Shown: in pieces, positions 11,701 through 25,039 of the stretch
Layout of the letters: the number at the start of each line of letters is the position of its first letter
How positions within the stretch are numbered: the first letter of the stretch is position 1
NCBI GenBank assembly: GCA_015698045.1
Contig: BLAL01000285.1
Coordinates: 868,001 to 932,000, forward strand
DNA from: Rhizophagus clarus
Lineage: Eukaryota > Glomeromycota > Glomeromycetes > Glomerales > Glomeraceae
Direction of reading: 5' to 3'
DNA length: 64,000 nucleotides
The notes under the pieces: model-generated
What the model was told of the DNA's origin: nothing
Database searches by the model: none
The model's input: only the letters and a program-made list of their open reading frames with translations
Position numbers and translations under genes: made by a program

Positions 11701-14700
11701 ATAAGAATAACGTACCAGGTTCTCTAAATTAGAATCAAAATAATAAAAAATTAGAGAATTTTTTTTTTTTTAAAAGGAATTGGCGGTTTTTTTTATGAAT
11801 TTTATTTATTTATACTACAAAAAATGAGGCTATTTACGACATATGACGCCATATGACTTAATCCGTTACGTCACATCAAGGTTTCTAAATCGTTAAATAG
11901 GTGCACATGTTCTCTCCCGCAGCAATTATTACAGTATTATTACGTGACAAATATAATTCTTTCGGGAAATATTATAATATAATCGTTAAGACTGTCCTTT
12001 TTTATTATACGTCGAATAATTGGAGTCCCAATGAGCGAGATTTAAATAGACATCCCTTATTTTTTTAATTAAATACTTCAAATAAGCATAAATGGCGTGG
12101 CTCATTATACAAGCATTACCTAACCTTTTACCTATAATTCAATAACTATTATATGATCAATTATATCCATGTAATAATCATCGAAATAATATCAAAATGG
12201 TCGCAATTATAGTACGCGAACACCTTATAGAATTATGCACAATAATTATATAATCGATGTAAAATTTTACATAATCGAATGCATATGTTGTGGATATTGA
12301 TATTGAATGATAATTCTATCAAATATATCAAACATATATTTTCTGTATTTTAAAATTATTGAAGTACTCCGGTCCAGGCGTTATTCAAACCTTAAGAACC
12401 AGTTATACTGTCTCAAGGGGGAAAGTGATTACAAATAATGTTATTCGAAGGGGATAAACTTTAAATTATTTATTTCAACGAATGAAAGAAATATCACAAA
12501 AAGGTTAAAATGATAAAATCATACAAATTTCTAAATTTTCCATATATGTTATTTACCTTGTTATTCACAGGTTTAAGGAAAATCCTATTGTTTAAAATTT
12601 AATGAACACTCATTTGGATAAATTTGATTCAAAATATCGAATGATCTTTTTTTTTGATGGCGCATCTGTATTTATTATTACCATTTTCAGTAATTGATAC
12701 GCCAAACAAGAAAAAATTTTTTTTTTTTTTTTCATGTTCGCTTCGTATTTGGCGTTTCGTGTTTGATGTATTCGGAAAAATTTTCAAAAATTCCTATAAT
12801 AGTAATGTTCCGATAGTAGATAATATATCGTACATATCGTATGACTTTTCGGTCTATCGAACATTCGAACGAAGAAAAGAACAAATCACGTGAGATCGTT
12901 ATTTTGTTACGTTAAGAATTTTTCGCGTCACAAAGTCACAAATCATATGAATTATCATTATTCTCATTTGTTCGTTACAGTTGCTTCTATAAGAAAAAGT
13001 ACGAATCATAACAACAAAATACAACGAATAATATCAAACCATAAATCACTTTATATTTGTTTTTGTCAAATTATTTGTTGTTTTGATTTCCCATTTGGAA
13101 CATTTGAATTATTTGGATTGTTTTTTGTCTTACGTTAAATTTTCTTTGTTTGTTAATTTTATATATGACATATTTGGCAATAGCTAATATAATTAATATA
13201 ACAGTACATACATAATTAAAATTCTTTATGAGGAATGATTCTTACTAAGAAAAAAACAACAATAATAATTTAATTTAATAATTATATTTGCATTTAATTC
13301 ATTTTTAAATTAATTAAAAATTTTTGAAAATTTTATTATCTTATTTATTTAATGATACACTGATAGTATGATATGGTTTTAATATATACTATTTAGGATA
13401 AACAAAAAGGCGCAATTTTAAAATTTAGTTAACATTTTCGTTAAGTATTCAGACGATGGAATATGCGAGATTTTAGTAACCGGTATTTTATAAGAAATCC
13501 CAATCTTGATACAATACCGCATTATTCCTAATAACTGAACAATAACTCAGTTGTTTGATGGAGAATATCGATCTTCGATCGATATATCCAATAACTATTT
13601 TTATATGATTATATTTATTTATTTAACATTTTTTTCTTTCTCGGAACGCACTAAGTAGTAATACTTTTGTCTATGTGATTATAATATTGTAGGTGACATA
13701 TCGGGTATAAATTAACTTAATTAACTGATAATTGATTACGATATACAATAATTTAAGTACATTCTCATAATCGAATATATAATCCAGTTTACGTAATCAA
13801 AAGGGAGATTTTATTTATTTATATATATTCTTTTTATATATGAACTTTATGCACCTTATTAATTGAAGAGAATTTCAGAACAATTAATGTTAAAATATTA
13901 TTGGTAACTTTGATAAAGTTCATGATGAACTTGATTATCTTTCGTATTCCAAATACTACACACTTTCGAAATAGATTATATTGTGGTTTGTGTCAAGATT
14001 TTACGCGTACTTATAGATTGTCTTGTTTTATCAAAAGATTGTAAATAATAGTATGGGGTTGAATCTATTCTTCGAATTTACTGTGTTGAATTTATTCGAA
14101 TTTTAGAAAATTCAACATATTTAGTTTAATAGATGGATCATCTGTTTATTATTATTCTCTTTTATGCATGTATATAAAATATTATATACTGTATATATAA
14201 ATTGTATACGATAAATAAATATGACTTTATATAGATAACAAATTAATTAGTTTGGGGCAGGTATTCTTTTTAAATTACGCGTCAACGATAATCACGTTAA
14301 TCATGAATAGTCATGAATAGTTATCATATAAATTATCTGAATGAATTGAAAATTAAAACCATTATTTTTATTAATTTATCTCATGCCCACATTGGATTTC
14401 TCCCAGATTTAATGAAAATCTCTCCTATTAAAGATCAATCAATTAAAAACGTCCAATTTGGAAAAAAAATGGGTTACGTAAAAATACATTCAAGTAAGTA
14501 TACCCGTGTGTGTATATAATAGATAAAGATTGATAGGTTGATGTCGGAAATGAGAAACCAGTTTTTTTAGATATTAAACAAGTTGAAATTAGTTGGAATA
14601 TTCACGTGAAACCAACATTTTCACGTGATCTCATTTTACAAAAATCGGGAGGCCAATTAAAGTAACACAAGTTAAATTAATTGCATTGTAATTCTAGAAA

Positions 14701-16742
14701 ATGAGTATTTAAAAGCCACGGAAAAAAGATTTAAACAAAGAAATCAGATGATGTGTACAGTACACTACGAAATTCGTCCGAATTTGATGAACTCGACTCG
14801 TAACTTTAGATATGTTTACCTCACCGAAAACATTTGTTGTACAGCGTATTTTTTTTTCGGATTTAAATCCGTCAGGTTCGTTCAAGTTTATCTTGTGTTA
14901 ATTTCAAATTTTCCAAATATGGATTTTACGTTTTATATAAGGAAACTTTAGAAAGTACGCGTTCAAAATTATGAAACATAATAAAACAATGAAATTATTT
15001 ATCGCGTTTCTAAAATTTTTTTTTTCTTTGTTATAATATCTATTAATTGACATTTTGTCACGACACAAAATTTAATCGTTTTACGTTTTAATTCGGATAT
15101 TTCAAATAATTTGTGATAATATTTTTTTTTTATGTTACCATCATTACTTTATTTATTTACATCACAAATATCCGAGTGATTATTACTAATATCCGACTTT
15201 TATACCCCGCCCCCGTATTCTTTGTCTTTCTATGCAATTACTATTTACTACAATGCAAATAATATAATAGAATAGTACAAAATTTTAATGTTATTTTTTC
15301 AATTTGTAATTGATAAGGAAAAAAAATTGATTATGCGCCGCAGTAATAAATTACCATATCAGGTTTGATATCATTCAAAATATAAATTAACATAATTTAT
15401 CATTCCGTAAAATTTCTAAATAAGATATTAATTTGTGATTTTTTTTAAACCTTAATCTTAAGATTCTTGATTCCAACAACTTTTTTTTTATTTTTATTTT
15501 GATTTTAATTTAGATTTTAATTTAGATTTTTAATTTTCATTCATTTTAAATTTTCATTCATTTTAAATTTTCATGCAATTTTAATTACCGTATTCATTCT
15601 AACTTTAAAAAAAATTATAATCTTTCTTGTGCGTAAGTATATATTATATCTTTTTGTGTGTATAAATTCGGTAATAATATCGGTAATCATATCAGATATC
15701 GGTAATCAAAATCCGTTCTACATTTTTCCTGTTCTACAAAAAAGAATTTATATTTGTGTTAAAAAATTTTCTTTCAAAAGAACAATGAAAAAATTTATTT
15801 TATTTTATTTTTTTTTATTTATTTATTTATTTTTTTTTTGCATGCTTATTATCGGTCCGCTTCTCTGATAAATTTTTTTATTTTTTTTTTTTTTGTCACC
15901 TTTTTTTTTTTTTACTCTCAAAAAATAAAAATCTAGGCACATTATTATAAGTGCATCAATATTTATTTTTTTTTGTTTATTTATTTATTTATTTATTTTA
16001 TTTTTATTATTGAAATAAAAATCTTTTTACAAAAAAAAAAAAAAAAAATCAAAAAAATTTGTTGGTTTAAAATTTTTAATTTTTAAATGGTTTTGTGAAA
16101 ATCAGATGTAAATAAAAAAAAAAAATAAAAAAATAAAAAAGTAAACAACATTCATTCTCTCTTTTTTTTCATTTATCCGAAAAGTTAAAATAAAATTTAT
16201 TGAAAAAAAAAAATTTTTTTTTTTTTTTTGATATGATGCCTTATTTGACCTAGAGCCTTTTTTTTTTTTTTTTTTTTTTTTTTGTAACGTACGATAACAT
16301 CTGACCAAAATCTTTGGAGTAAATCCATCATGAGTCATAGATTACGAATATTTTTTTGGAAAGAAAGGACTATGAAAAAAAAACACACCAGTATTTTTTG
16401 GAAAAAAAAAGTAATTTCAAAAAGTAATTTCAAAAAAAGGGCTAAATTTCGTTTAAATCACGTAATATGGCAAATAATCACGATACACTTAAAATGTACG
16501 TAACACAACATGTTCATTGTTAAAAAAAGTTATATGTTACTCCTTTTGATTTAATATTAAAATATATACAATTTAAAAAAAGATTTATTATAAAAAAAAA
16601 ATTACTGTGCCTGCTAATGATAATTCGAAATAATTTCCTTTAGATATAAATTTTTTTTTTTTCGGATTAATATTATAAAAATGACAATAATAATAACAGT
16701 AATAATAATAATAATGATAAACATCTATTGATAAAAAAATTA

Positions 16743-16777
<35 letters not shown>

Positions 16778-16789
16778 TTACAATTTATT
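8736..16789. other. 8-kb AT-rich stretch without recognisable genes
   Basis: Short open frames (for example 12654-13138, 14313-14519, 14748-14951) carry no family motifs. A stretch near 10574-10720 translates into a protein-like run (TFEEFENLPNFHTIQYYMRY) before a stop and may be a decayed gene fragment, but I cannot name it. Poly-A/T runs are dense at 15.4-16.3 kb. No tRNA or rRNA signature was noticed. Confidence 0.4.
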
Positions 16790-18421
16790 TTAATTTATAT
16801 TTCGCGTCACTGCCGCTTGACGATACGGTGGAGGAGATAAATGAGTCGGGTAAGGAACGTGTCCATTTATAACATCAACCTGTGATGATTCAAATTCTTT
16901 TAATGGAGTTGAGGTTCCAGAATCTCTTCGTGTGTCTGGAACTTCCGATTTTTGATATCCATTATTTTTATTATAATATGTTGTCGTCGTCGTTACGTTA
17001 TTATAATTTAATAATTGAGGATAATTATACCCATCAAATGGTTTATCATGATAAGATGATCTAGGTTGTTCCGGTAAAGGTTTTCTTTCATGACTTTTTG
17101 GAGGCAGCTGATGATGATTATTATGATTATTATGATTATTATATTGATAATAACTGGTTTCTGAAGGTACATGACCTCCTTCATTCATATAAGGATATTG
17201 CATATTGAATTGAATTGATGGAGGAGGAGTTGGTAAAAGTCTAGGTTGAATCGGAGGTGTAACTTGTGGTGTTATTGGTGTAGTCGGTGTTGGTGTAGTA
17301 TTATTATATGGAATGGCATGTATATTTGTCATACTTAAATTATTTAAAGGTTGTTGAATATGAGGACTTTGAGGAATATGAGGACTTTGAGGAGTTTGAG
17401 AACTTTGACCAGGATATTTTTCAATTATATGACCTATTCTAATACTTTCTTCAACATGATAATCTGATTCAAATCCCCATAAATAAAAATTTATATTAAT
17501 AAAATGACAAATAGACATAAATCTACCTTGATGTGTTGTTTGAACATTTTTTGGTATAAACATATTTAATGTATGAGTACATTCACCATAATATGCAGGT
17601 GTTGTAGGTTGAGAATAAAGTAATTCTGAACGTGTAACTATTACTCCTAATATTTTTTGATCCACATGTTTTATTTCTCCTTGCGTATTGCATTGATAAT
17701 CCATCGCGGTTCTTAAGCATACTTCAACCCTTTCAACTCCAACATTAGGATGCATAAATCTTAATTTCATCGGAATTGATGCATAAGATCCAACGTTAAA
17801 ACATTTATTTGGAGGTAATAAAAAAGTATAATCAATACCACTAGGTGTTTGCCCTGATAATTTAAATGGTGGTAAATGTTGATTATTTAATATTAAAGTC
17901 CTCTTTAATGGACAATATAATTTTACTGATTGTTGTGATGAACCAATCAAAGCTTTCGCGTTAACGGTGGCTCTTAATACGTATTGAACTGATCCAAATT
18001 CAGTCGCGACAGTATCTGGAAGATTATAAGGTAATTGAACCTTAAAAGGTATATCAAGCATAGTAATTTCTTCCGAATCTTCAAAAGCTTCCCAAACTTT
18101 ATTGGTTTGATCGACCAAAGTGTTTTCACCTGTATAAATGGTTTTTGACCTAGCTTGAGCTCTTTGCCATGAAATTTTTTCAATTCCTTTAAAATGTAAA
18201 TAAACACTCTTGATTTGACACGGTTTATGATAATTTAAATGTATTGTTCCCACGAGAAACGTATCATTATCACCAAGTTGACCTTGTTGAAAAGTATTTG
18301 TTCCTTCCGCGTATGATAAATGAATATTTTTATTGGTTTTTAAATATTCACTACTTTGAGGTCCATTCCTAAATAAACTAATACGACCACTACTACCACT
18401 TGAACTTGTAGGTGAATCCAT
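16790..18421 (-). CDS. Arrestin-related trafficking adaptor (alpha-arrestin) with PPxY motif
   Basis: Single-exon gene of 543 residues starting at ATG 18421. Residues about 30-180 form an arrestin-N-like beta-sandwich (GTIHLNYHKPCQIKSVYLHFKG, then DIPFKVQLPYNLPDT and the FGSVQYVLRATVNA strand). Residues about 190-330 resemble the arrestin C domain (PPFKLSGQTPSGIDYTF, then KLRFMHPNVGVERVEVCLR). The tail from about 345 is a low-complexity Pro/Asn/His/Thr-rich region ending near residue 530 with LSPPPYRQ, a PPxY ligand for WW domains of Rsp5/Nedd4 ubiquitin ligases. Family role: cytosolic adaptors that bring the ligase to plasma-membrane transporters for endocytosis. The cargo cannot be told from sequence. 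Poly-T/poly-A runs flank both ends. No intron is needed. Confidence 0.8.
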   Translation of the reverse strand: MDSPTSSSGSSGRISLFRNGPQSSEYLKTNKNIHLSYAEGTNTFQQGQLGDNDTFLVGTIHLNYHKPCQIKSVYLHFKGIEKISWQRAQARSKTIYTGENTLVDQTNKVWEAFEDSEEITMLDIPFKVQLPYNLPDTVATEFGSVQYVLRATVNAKALIGSSQQSVKLYCPLKRTLILNNQHLPPFKLSGQTPSGIDYTFLLPPNKCFNVGSYASIPMKLRFMHPNVGVERVEVCLRTAMDYQCNTQGEIKHVDQKILGVIVTRSELLYSQPTTPAYYGECTHTLNMFIPKNVQTTHQGRFMSICHFININFYLWGFESDYHVEESIRIGHIIEKYPGQSSQTPQSPHIPQSPHIQQPLNNLSMTNIHAIPYNNTTPTPTTPITPQVTPPIQPRLLPTPPPSIQFNMQYPYMNEGGHVPSETSYYQYNNHNNHNNHHQLPPKSHERKPLPEQPRSSYHDKPFDGYNYPQLLNYNNVTTTTTYYNKNNGYQKSEVPDTRRDSGTSTPLKEFESSQVDVINGHVPYPTHLSPPPYRQAAVTRNIN

Positions 18422-21219
18422 TAAAAAAAATTATCAACCAAAAAAAAAAAAAAGGCGAAATAGATTTTTTTTTTTTTGTTTTTTTTTTTGAAAAACTTTT
18501 TAAAATTTGCTATTATTTTATATCAAGAGGAAAAAAAAGGGGTTATACCGTTTATATTATATAAGAAAAATTATAATTGTATATAATTTTTTTTTTTTTA
18601 TTAATTACAAAAAAAAAAAAAAAAAAAAGAAAGAAAGAAAAGAAGAGAGAGTCGATAAAAAAAAAAAAATATTTTTTTTTTTTCAAGGTTATATATATAT
18701 TTTTTTATTATTATTATTTTATTTATATGTATGTATATATAAGTAAGTATATGTATATATTTGTATATATATACATATACAGGATAGTAAAAAAAAAAAG
18801 AAAAAAAGTTTCAAAGTTTTAAAAAAAAAAAAAAAAAAGAAAAATCTTGAATTGAAAAAGAACGGGGAATTTTTATATGAATGACAAAAATAGGCTACGA
18901 TCAGTAAATTTATCAAAAACGGACTACATAAACCTAAACGCGGTTTTTGTGACATACAAGGATTTCTCACATTTTTAACTTTTTTATACTTTTTATACTA
19001 AATTAATTTTTATTATAGTGATAAAATAGGAATAATCAAATGATTGGTAATATCCGTGAAAGCCAAGAATTTAAAAATTGCAACCAAAATAAATAAAAGA
19101 AAGAAAGAAAGAAAACCATTTTTTAAATAACTAAATTTAAACATAATAACAATAACAATCGATGAATAATCATCACAACATACATACATACACACATACA
19201 TATATATATATATATTCGTTACCTTATATACCGAATATTCAATGTTATATAATAACTTAATGTCATCCATATTTCCCATATTGAAGCATATGAAGCATAT
19301 TGACTGAGAAAAAAGTAATGATTTATTTGGTTAATTAAAATTCAGTTGCTCAACGTAGACAAACGTAGAAAAACATAAAAAAAAAAAAAAACGTAGAACA
19401 AACATATGTCCTTTCCTCTCTCCCCCTTCTCGAAAACGGGAATGATTTTTTTTGTAAATATCATTATAAACCCCAAAAAAATTTCTGCATAGCACGTGAT
19501 GAAGTACAAATTGATTTTTAGGGATGATGAAATAAGCGTAAAGGATCCAACTCCATGGTCTGACCACTCAAAAATTCCCACCCTCAAAGAATAATGAGAT
19601 GATTATGTCATGCATAATTTACATACTGCAACGTCAATTAGTTATTAATCTTGTAATATTATTTATATTTCACATATCACACTGGTATCACAATATCTAT
19701 TATGTATGGACTGTATATAACTGTAACTGTATGAACGCGTTTCGCAATAAAAAAAAAAAAAAATTCATAATTGAAAGAAAAAAGGAAATTTGGCTATTCT
19801 AGAAAGAAAGAAGGTGAAATTATTAATTGCATCCTTTTTTTTTTTTTTTTTACAATACATGTACATGACGATTATCAATTGTTTAATTAGAAGGAATTAA
19901 ATAGCGACAATAAATATTAATAGCTATTAATAGCATTCATAAATATTTCACATTAAATATTCCATATCCGTTCACTTCAAATTATTTCGCAGATTAATTT
20001 TCTCGATTATTACTTTTTATTACCAATTTACATTTGTGGTAATATAACTTGTAGGAATAAATTTACATTTGTGGTTAATGTGACTTTGTAAGAATAAATT
20101 CACATTCATAGTAATATCATTTGAAACAAAAAATCATATCCGCTCATAAAGCTTTGATGATTAATCTTAATTTTAATTTTTTTTTTTTTTTTAATTTAAG
20201 CAAAACTTTGTTTATGTTAAAATGCATGCTCATTGAACATCCATAAATTTCGTGTCACATCAAGTTTCTAGACCATTTTTATTCTATTAGTTATCAAATA
20301 ATTTTTTTTTTTTTTAAAAAAAAAACAATTTAAAATAAATTTAAAGCATGGTCAATGTGTCAAAATAATGTAATAAGTATCAATTTATATAATCGTTGAT
20401 TGGTTATCGTAATATATTTTTTTTTTTGTTTTATTTTTTTTTTTAAGTTCGAAATACAAAGAATAAACAGCTTTTAAGGTTTCGGATTCTGGGTCGTACA
20501 AAAACAGAACTGACATATTTTCACACGATATAATTGGTTAACTTTAATGCTCACCGGTTTTGCAAAAGAGAATTTTCTAAACATCAAAATAACTTCAAAA
20601 ACATTGGAGAATTTAATATATCCTTTATAAGAAATTATTATGGATTGAAACAATGTAAATAATAATATTTTTTTTGATGGTAAATAAAAGATTTTTAAAT
20701 GTTTTGGATTATTGAAATTTTATTGAAAAAAAAAAAAATAAAAGTACATACATATTTATTTTTTTTTTTTTTTCAAAATGAAACTTAAATCAACCTGTTA
20801 TTTTTGGTTAACAATTAAAAAAAAAAAAGTGAAAAAAAAAGTGATTATTTAAATAAAATTAAAAAAAAATAGTAGTTGGACAAATTTATCCAAATTCTTG
20901 TTTTTTAAATCACTTTCTTTTATTTTGAACTTGAAACCTGATAATTTTTCAATGAGTACTTTTTTAATTACCAGATGATCTTCTTTCTCATAAAAAAGAA
21001 AAGCCTTGTTGATCATTTTGATGGAAAAAGGCTTAGCAGTGTAATGCAATTGCATGTGTTACGGTTTCGCATATTTAAGAAAATTTGATTGTTAGGTATT
21101 TTTTTGGTATCCGGTATATTTTTTCTTAAAACCAAAACTCATCCCCCCCTTTTTTTTTTCCTTTTTTTTTTCCATTTCATTTTTACTTTACTAAAAAAAA
21201 AAAAAAAAAAAAATGTATA
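18422..21219. other. Intergenic, no gene seen
   Basis: Dense homopolymer runs, (AT)n and (ATGT)n-like tracts near 18.7 and 19.2 kb. Open frames here are low-complexity Lys/Phe translations. A minus-strand frame at 20849-21055 has mixed composition but no motif. 21060-21219 is the likely promoter of the NDUFA9-like gene and contains a short out-of-frame upstream ATG at 21213. Confidence 0.4.
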
Positions 21220-23099
21220 ATGTTGTCAATGATCACAAGTAGAATATGTATTAGAACTTTGGTAACAAATTCTAAAATAAAAAAAGTTGTGATCATTGGA
21301 GGATCCGGTTTTATTGGTAAAGTTACTTTACCGGGGTTAAATTGGGTTTCTGCGCATTCTGGCGCATTCTACGAAAATATTAAGTTTTACTTACTGCTTA
21401 ATTATTATTTTAGGCAAGTGTACCGCAAAAGCTTTTATTCAAGACGCTGATACATCAATAGAATTAGGTGCTAGAAATTCAAAAATTGCAAATGAACTTA
21501 AATCATTAGGTAATGGTTTATTTACTTGTATTATGAAGATTATGTAATGAATCTTCATTTATAATATTTGATTTGATAATTTTCCTTACGTTGTAAATAT
21601 ATAACTAGGTAATCAAATTTTACCCCCTGTTTCAAGCGATATCGTATCCAAATCGGATATTTTGAAGGCATGTCAAGGAGCGAACATAATTGTAAATCTC
21701 GTTGGTATAATGCATGAACGTCCTCCTATTTATACTTTTGATAATGTTCAACACCTTGGTGCACGTAATGTTGCTATCGCTGCAAAAGAAAATAATGCAC
21801 AATTAATTCATATTAGTGCTATTGGAGCTGATTCTAATAGTGACATTCCTTATGCTAAAACTAAAGGTGAGATTTATTAAGATGTGTTAATTTAAAAAGA
21901 TTTTGTCTCTTTTTTTTTTTTTTTTTTTTGTTTTTTTTTTATTTTGATTCATTCATTCATTTATTTCAGCTTTGGGTGAGATTGCTGTACGTGAAATTTG
22001 TCCAAATGCAATTATTATACGTCCAAGTTTAGTATTTGGTCCCGAAGATGATTTTTTTAACGTAAGTTTCAAATTTATATGTTTCAACTTTTTTTTTTTG
22101 AACCAAAAACCTGATAATTTTCCGAATTGAAACCATTTAATTTAGAGATTCGTAAAATTAACAAAATATTTACCATTTATGCCGGTTTTCGGTGGAGGGA
22201 AAACAAAATTTCAACCAGTTTATGTTTGGGATGTTGCCAATGCGATAGTTAAATCAAGTTCTGATCCAAAATTTTATGGTAAAACGTTCGAACTTGGAGG
22301 TCCAGATGGTACATATTTTATTATTAAATTATTTTTTTCTTTTTTTTCTTTTTTTTATTACTTATTTACTTATTATTGATTCAATTTTTATATTAGTGTA
22401 CACTTATAAGGAAATTATACAATTAACCCTTGATCAAGCTGGAATAAGACGTCCAATTATTTCTTTACCTTGGTCAATTGGTATGATTCAAGGAATCTTT
22501 CTTGAAAAATTACCTCCAAATCTATTCACCATCACACGTGATCAGATTAAATTGCTTCGTAAGGATAATATTGTTTCAAATGATCCAAATATTTCGACAT
22601 TAAAAGATTTAAAGATTGATCCTACTCCAGCTCATAAGGTATGATGTAGTGTTAAATTTTGGCACAACTTAATTAAATTTTGTCGGATGTATAAGATGTA
22701 TCAAGATTTAAAAGATGCATCAAAATTAAAAGATGCATCAAATTTTAAAAGATGCATCAAATTTTAAAAGATGCATCAAAATTTAAAAGAAGCATCAAAA
22801 TTTAAAAGATGTATCAAAATTTTAAAAGATTATCAAAATTTAAAAGATGTATTAAAATTTAAGATTAAAAACATACTAATTTATATATTATTTTATTTAT
22901 TTTGTAGATTTTGTTCATGTATTTAAAAGAACATGATGTAACACCGAATAAAAGAACTCATCGATCATTTGATAGACTCAAAGAAGAGATTGAAGAGGTT
23001 GAAAAGATTAGACGTACAATTCCAAAAAAAGCTTTAGAAAAGGAAGCTGAATATAAAAAATTACATGATGAATTAGATAAAAAACGAAAGGTTTCATAA
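21220..23099 (+). CDS. NDUFA9-like subunit of mitochondrial complex I (atypical SDR)
   Basis: Seven exons with clean GT-AG sites and continuous frame: 21220-21316, 21414-21509, 21609-21866, 21970-22061, 22146-22308, 22397-22638, 22908-23099; 379 residues, close to the usual 375-380 for the family. A short basic N-terminus (MLSMITSRICIRTLV) looks like a mitochondrial targeting peptide. The Rossmann nucleotide-binding loop GGSGFIGK, split by intron 1, is followed by NIIVNLVG, HISAIGAD, IIRPSLVFGPEDDFFN and the C-terminal block LPPNLFTITRDQIKLLRKDNIV typical of the NDUFA9 family. The SDR catalytic Tyr-x-x-x-Lys appears as YAKTK. The last exon adds a charged, probably helical tail. The protein binds NAD(P)H structurally in the complex I matrix arm. 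COQ11, a related family, is the alternative; length and the C-terminal block favour NDUFA9. Confidence 0.82.
22688..22868 (+). repeat. Tandem repeats inside the last intron of the NDUFA9-like gene
   Basis: About nine degenerate units of roughly 20 bases, AAAAGATGCATCAAAATTT, fill most of the 269-base last intron (22639-22907). It is much longer than the gene's other introns of about 85-105 bases, so it grew by repeat expansion. Confidence 0.8.
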
Positions 23100-23329
23100 A
23101 TTAAAAAAATTTTCAAAATTAACAAATAAATTTATTCAATGAATTACATTTTTTTTCTACTGATATTAGATATTAGAGTTACTGATATTACAGAGTTACC
23201 AAAACCCGAAGCCGTCCCAGAATTATCATAAATTCAGGGATTTTATATAATTCCGGAGATTTCCCGTATATTGTTCGGAGATATACTATATATGTATATA
23301 TATGTTTTTTAATAATAATATCTCTATCT

Positions 23330-23544
23330 TTGATATCATTATATCACTATCACCCCTATTGCAAAGAATTGTTTGACATTAAAAAAGGGGGGCGAAAAAT
23401 AAAAAGAAAGAGCACGTCGATTTACGCAAGATTATACTTATTCGGGCATCTTTTAGAGAATCATGTGAATTTATCCGATACACAAAAAAAGAAAATCCAA
23501 ATTTTATTAAGATCTTTTGATTTTCAAACATTTAAATTATTAGG
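23330..23544 (+). CDS. Possible unrecognised exon
   Basis: An open frame with ordinary-looking composition (segment YARLYLFGHLLENHVNLSDT and then KIQILLRSFDFQTFKLLG) ends at a plausible donor, TTAG|GTTAGT near 23545. No clear start codon is seen at its left end, and I could not join it to a further exon with confidence. A candidate downstream pair is ATG|GTAAGA near 23922-23927 with acceptor GTTGCAG near 24038, but the frame then runs into low-complexity lysine codons. It could be a gene fragment or chance. No family is recognised. Confidence 0.2.
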
Positions 23545-23550
23545 TTAGTT

Positions 23551-23551
23551 C

Positions 23552-23585
<34 letters not shown>

Positions 23586-23703
23586 GAATTTAGGGAAACT
23601 TTATGAATAATAATTGTCTTTTATTTATATTTTTATTTTCTTTATGATCTGTAAAATAACATTTTGGTAGTACAACACGTACAGATAGATACTCGTGGTC
23701 GTA

Positions 23704-23734
<31 letters not shown>

Positions 23735-23740
23735 TATTTA
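23551..23740 (+). repeat. Microsatellites (AAT)n and (AT)n
   Basis: About eleven AAT units at 23551-23583 and an (AT) run near 23710-23739. Confidence 0.8.
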
Positions 23741-24199
23741 TTTAAAAAAAAAAGAAAAAGATTCTCTAAAAAGATTCCTCACCATTAATAATTATTTTTT
23801 ATTTTTTACCGAAACGAAACAGTAACGAAACTTTATTGATTCAATTTATTTATTTATTATTTGTTTATTTTTACCCGAAACGCATCACAATGCATGTAAT
23901 CCCGATCATCGGAAAAAGAAAATGGTAAGATGATTTTTTTTTTTTCCTTATTCAGTTTAAAAATTTTTTTTAATTTTAAGTTTTATTGGTTTTATTGGTT
24001 TTTATTAAGAGAATTCATATTACGTGATCTATGTTGCAGATTATTGCTAATACGGAGAAACCTTTACCTGCTAATTACATCACGTGGATACTGCAAAAAA
24101 AAAAAAAACGAAAAAAAAAAAATTTAATGAAACGAATTTTCGATTTCGTGATTAATAATAATAATACGGGTACGGGAATGTCGGTGATATAGAGGACCC

Positions 24200-25039
24200 G
24201 AACATTATTCAATTGAAGGATGAACATCAAAAAAAAAAAAAAAAAAAAGGTAATTTCTTTAGCAGGAATCTCTCGTCCGTGACTAATAAATGTGAATATT
24301 CGGAACATGACAGAATAAGGATCGGATCTAATACAATTAAATAATTCTTTTGATCCGATTTAAAATATTTTTAGATCCGATTTATAAAATCAAAAAAAAA
24401 AAAAAAAAAACTCTCAAGCCTAAAATTTTTGCGGTTAATGTAACTGACTGATTCAAACTTCTGATATACATGATTAACAATGATTGAAGATAGTGGAGAA
24501 ATAATTGTCGTTATATCACATATTTTCACGTATTTCCTAAACTGATAAACGTGATATAATATAAACATTAAATAAATAAACAAAACTTTGATTGATTTTA
24601 CTCTTGTTATTCCAGAAAAAGAAACGTTTTGATGATTTCGGGTTGATATAGAACCGGGATCATAACCGGTAAGGTATAATCGGGAAGATTGTAATGTTAC
24701 ATCATTATCTTTTTTTTTTCAGGAGGTAAAATATTTTGTGTAAAGATATTCTGACATATTTACTAACAATAGAATCCCATATTTGCCAATCTCCTTAAAA
24801 GAATCAAATGTTTAAATGACAAAAAAAAAAAAATTCTTATCGGATATCATTATCGTTTTTTAACCTGCACGACAATAAGGGTGATACCACCTGACCGATA
24901 TTTTTGCGATATTGATATGTTATAAAGTTACACGAATACACGCAATTACAACGCAACTCGAAACTATACCAATTTCATTAATTTCTACCCCTTATTTCTC
25001 CTATTTTATATCATTTTTTTTTTTAAAAAAAAAATATAT
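24200..25039. other. Intergenic, no gene seen
   Basis: AT-rich with poly-A runs; nothing recognisable. Confidence 0.35.

Noticed and set aside
12654-13138. Two neighbouring open frames of about 80 codons
   Set aside because: No domain, no splice logic joining them, and a poly-F run in the first. Not supported.
16102-16338. Lysine- and phenylalanine-rich frames in homopolymer tracts, also at 18507-18970, 24075-24308 and 36727-36921
   Set aside because: Translations of poly-A and poly-T runs and AT repeats only.
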